This document shows, in pieces, positions 62,723 to 64,000 of a DNA stretch of 64,000 bases. Source of the DNA: Chitinophaga sp. SYP-B3965 (GTDB lineage Bacteria; Bacteroidota; Bacteroidia; Chitinophagales; Chitinophagaceae). Positions within the stretch are counted from its first letter, which is position 1. Every line of letters starts with the position of its first letter. Both the position numbers and the translations under genes were made by a program. The DNA lies in assembly GCF_009647655.1 (NCBI RefSeq), contig NZ_WJFD01000001.1, forward strand, positions 1,798,001 to 1,862,000, in the 5' to 3' direction. The notes beneath the pieces were generated by a model that saw nothing but the letters and a program-made list of their open reading frames with translations, had not been told where the DNA came from and ran no database searches.

Positions 62723-62995
62723 ATGCTTTGGGCGCTTGTGTTTTTTATTTCAATGCTTTCAGTGGTTCTTGTTTTTTTATTTCAAGCTTCCGGTGATTGT
62801 GTTTTCTCAATGCTTTCGGTGGTTCCTGTTTTTTATTTCAAGCTTCCGGTGATTGTGTTTTCTCAATGCTTTCGGTGGTTCCTGTTTTTTATTTCAAGCT
62901 TCCGGTGATTGTGTTTTTTTTATGCTTTCGGTGGTTCCTGTTTTTTATTTCAAGCTTCCGGTGATTGTGTTTTTTTTATGCTTTCGGTGGTTCCT
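62723..62995. repeat. tandem repeat, 56-bp unit
   Basis: Copies start at 62753, 62810, 62866, 62922 and 62978 (spacing 57, 56, 56, 56), preceded by a half unit at 62723. Each 56-base unit itself has two similar halves (GCTTTCGGTGGTT and GCTTCCGGTGATT, each followed by a T run). Copies 3 and 4 differ from 1 and 2 in a T-run/CTCA variant. It lies in the 3' untranslated part of the cytochrome gene. Not coding. Confidence 0.95.
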
Positions 62996-63002
62996 ATTGT
63001 TT

Positions 63003-64000
63003 TTACTTAAATTCCTCTATGGTAAATGACTTCTGACGTCCTTTATATTTTTCTCTGATAGCTAATACATCCTTCTCCGTTACCTTTTCCGCTTTATTGC
63101 CCCAGGCATTGCGGATGTAACTCATCAGCTGTGCAATATCTCCGTTGGAGAATTCATCACTACTGCCAATACCGGGCATATCTGCGGCTAATTTATATGC
63201 CTTACCATTCACTTCCACCGGTCCTGTTAGTCCGTATAGTACGATGGCTATCAGCCTTTCCTTTTTGCCGGTTACAATTTCAGAATGGTTCAACGGCGGT
63301 GCAAGGGATTGAATGCCTTCCCCATCTGCACCATGGCAGGTTTGGCAAACGGTTTTAAAGATCAGGCTGCCGCGCGGGAATTCTTTTCCCAGCACATCAC
63401 CCTGGCTTGCTTTCCGCTGATTGGCGATATCCCTTAATACCTTTTGCAAATTCCGGCGGATCACCAGGTTGGTATCAGGATTCCAAGTGATGATCTCTTT
63501 CAGTAAAGCGGCTTCGTTATCTTTTGCATTGCTGATCAATGCATCTGCTACATATGGATCATTAGGGAAATGCTGATAAAGTTGCTGTACTAAGTTGGTG
63601 TTCTTCAAAGCAGGAAGCACCAATGCTACATCAGGTGCAAATTGCGGCATATCTACAAAACCATTCAGTATGGCAATGGCCAATTCTTCATTTGCAGGCG
63701 TAATAACAGATGGCAGAACGGATAAGGCCTGCCGCCGGATCACTGCATCCCCTTGTGCTGCCAATGCTTTTACATCTTCTATCGTTAAGGCATGTAATCC
63801 TTCTAATGTCCAAAGCGCATGGATCAATCCTAATGGCTTCGTTACGTCAGCGAGGCGTTGTCTTAATAAAGGAATAGCGGCCGGGTATTTTCCATCCACC
63901 AGCATTTGCTGTGCTTTATCCCGCACCCAGCCATTAGGGTGATCAAGTGCAACCACCAGTTGTGCCGGATCTGTGGTAAGCTTGAACGGTACTGGCTTTG
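63003..64000 (-). CDS. c-type cytochrome domain with HEAT-like repeats (5' end cut by window edge)
   Basis: The frame is open to the right edge; GTG 63956 is internal, since codons before it continue sensibly (T-T-D-P-A-Q-L). About 195 residues of helical HEAT-like repeats are followed by a cytochrome c domain with heme site C-Q-T-C-H (+ strand 63328-63350) and a likely axial Met in A-D-M-P-G-I-G. This arrangement is the C-terminal part of large periplasmic PQQ- or dehydrogenase-type proteins (PVC-type heme-binding family) that oxidise sugars or alcohols. The N-terminal catalytic domain, if present, lies outside the window. Confidence 0.88.
   Translation of the reverse strand, partial: KPVPFKLTTDPAQLVVALDHPNGWVRDKAQQMLVDGKYPAAIPLLRQRLADVTKPLGLIHALWTLEGLHALTIEDVKALAAQGDAVIRRQALSVLPSVITPANEELAIAILNGFVDMPQFAPDVALVLPALKNTNLVQQLYQHFPNDPYVADALISNAKDNEAALLKEIITWNPDTNLVIRRNLQKVLRDIANQRKASQGDVLGKEFPRGSLIFKTVCQTCHGADGEGIQSLAPPLNHSEIVTGKKERLIAIVLYGLTGPVEVNGKAYKLAADMPGIGSSDEFSNGDIAQLMSYIRNAWGNKAEKVTEKDVLAIREKYKGRQKSFTIEEFK

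Noticed and set aside
62723..62995. Considered as a CRISPR array or small coding repeat (short frame at 62723-62908).
   Set aside because: The 56-bp units are contiguous without unique spacers, and the period is not a multiple of three.
1..64000. Search for transposases, integrases, phage genes or attachment sites that would explain the AT-rich block at 1.3-9 kb.
   Set aside because: No such gene or flanking direct repeat was recognised; transfer is suggested only by composition.

Overview
The window comes from a Bacteroidota genome, most likely the Chitinophagaceae and close to Chitinophaga. The grounds are two ECF sigma/FecR-coupled SusC/SusD loci, two secreted proteins with type IX secretion (T9SS) C-terminal domains, a futalosine-type menaquinone enzyme, a DUF6520-like small protein, and promoters of the Bacteroidota form (TTTG, then about 19-20 nt, then TAnnTTTG). 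The genus is inferred from gene content; no rRNA is present.

Layout. 1-1.1 kb: an alpha-L-fucosidase cut by the left edge. 1.3-3.2 kb: a stand-alone AraC HTH protein, then a thioredoxin-like lipoprotein, a MauE-like membrane protein and a small secreted four-cysteine protein. These face a convergent operon (11.3 to 3.3 kb) of sigma factor, FecR, SusC, SusD and a TlpA-like protein. Most of this block is AT-rich, but the first ~300 bases of susC (signal peptide and STN domain) and the sigma/FecR genes look like the rest of the chromosome. 11.8-15.9 kb: a serine hydrolase with a striking operator-promoter, a small membrane protein and a MacB/FtsX-type permease. 16.0-25.5 kb: a complete polysaccharide-utilisation-type locus (sigma, FecR, SusC, SusD, GH63-like hydrolase). 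25.9-32.5 kb: an unknown protein, a TIM-barrel sugar isomerase, a VWA/AAA pair, and a Gfo/Idh/MocA plus DUF1080 pair. 32.5-37.4 kb: tRNA-Cys, nucleoside phosphorylase, dapF, a CorA transporter, NUDIX, a YhhQ-like transporter and a small membrane protein. 37.5-47.9 kb: surface-glycan genes (YfhO-like protein, two GT2, a GT4, a GT11 fucosyltransferase, a flippase, a GT6 and two methyltransferases). 47.9-64 kb: NlpC/P60 lipoprotein, dnaE, thioredoxin, a T9SS type B protein, a nucleoside transporter, an M43 protease with T9SS domain, mqnE, a DUF192 lipoprotein, another lipoprotein, a tandem-repeat array and a cytochrome c/HEAT protein cut by the right edge.

How the genes fit together. In both Sus loci the SusC receptor has an N-terminal STN domain that can signal ligand binding to FecR and so release the sigma factor; in both, a stem-loop lies between fecR and susC. 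The redox-protein block at 1.9-4.6 kb looks like a dedicated disulfide system for the small cysteine protein and/or for something handled by the neighbouring SusCD pair; this is my best candidate for an undescribed system. The glycan cluster pairs an alpha-1,2-fucosyltransferase (GT11) with a GT6 enzyme, the combination that makes A/B histo-blood-group-like structures. Several 3' intergenic regions carry T-rich tandem repeats next to terminators.
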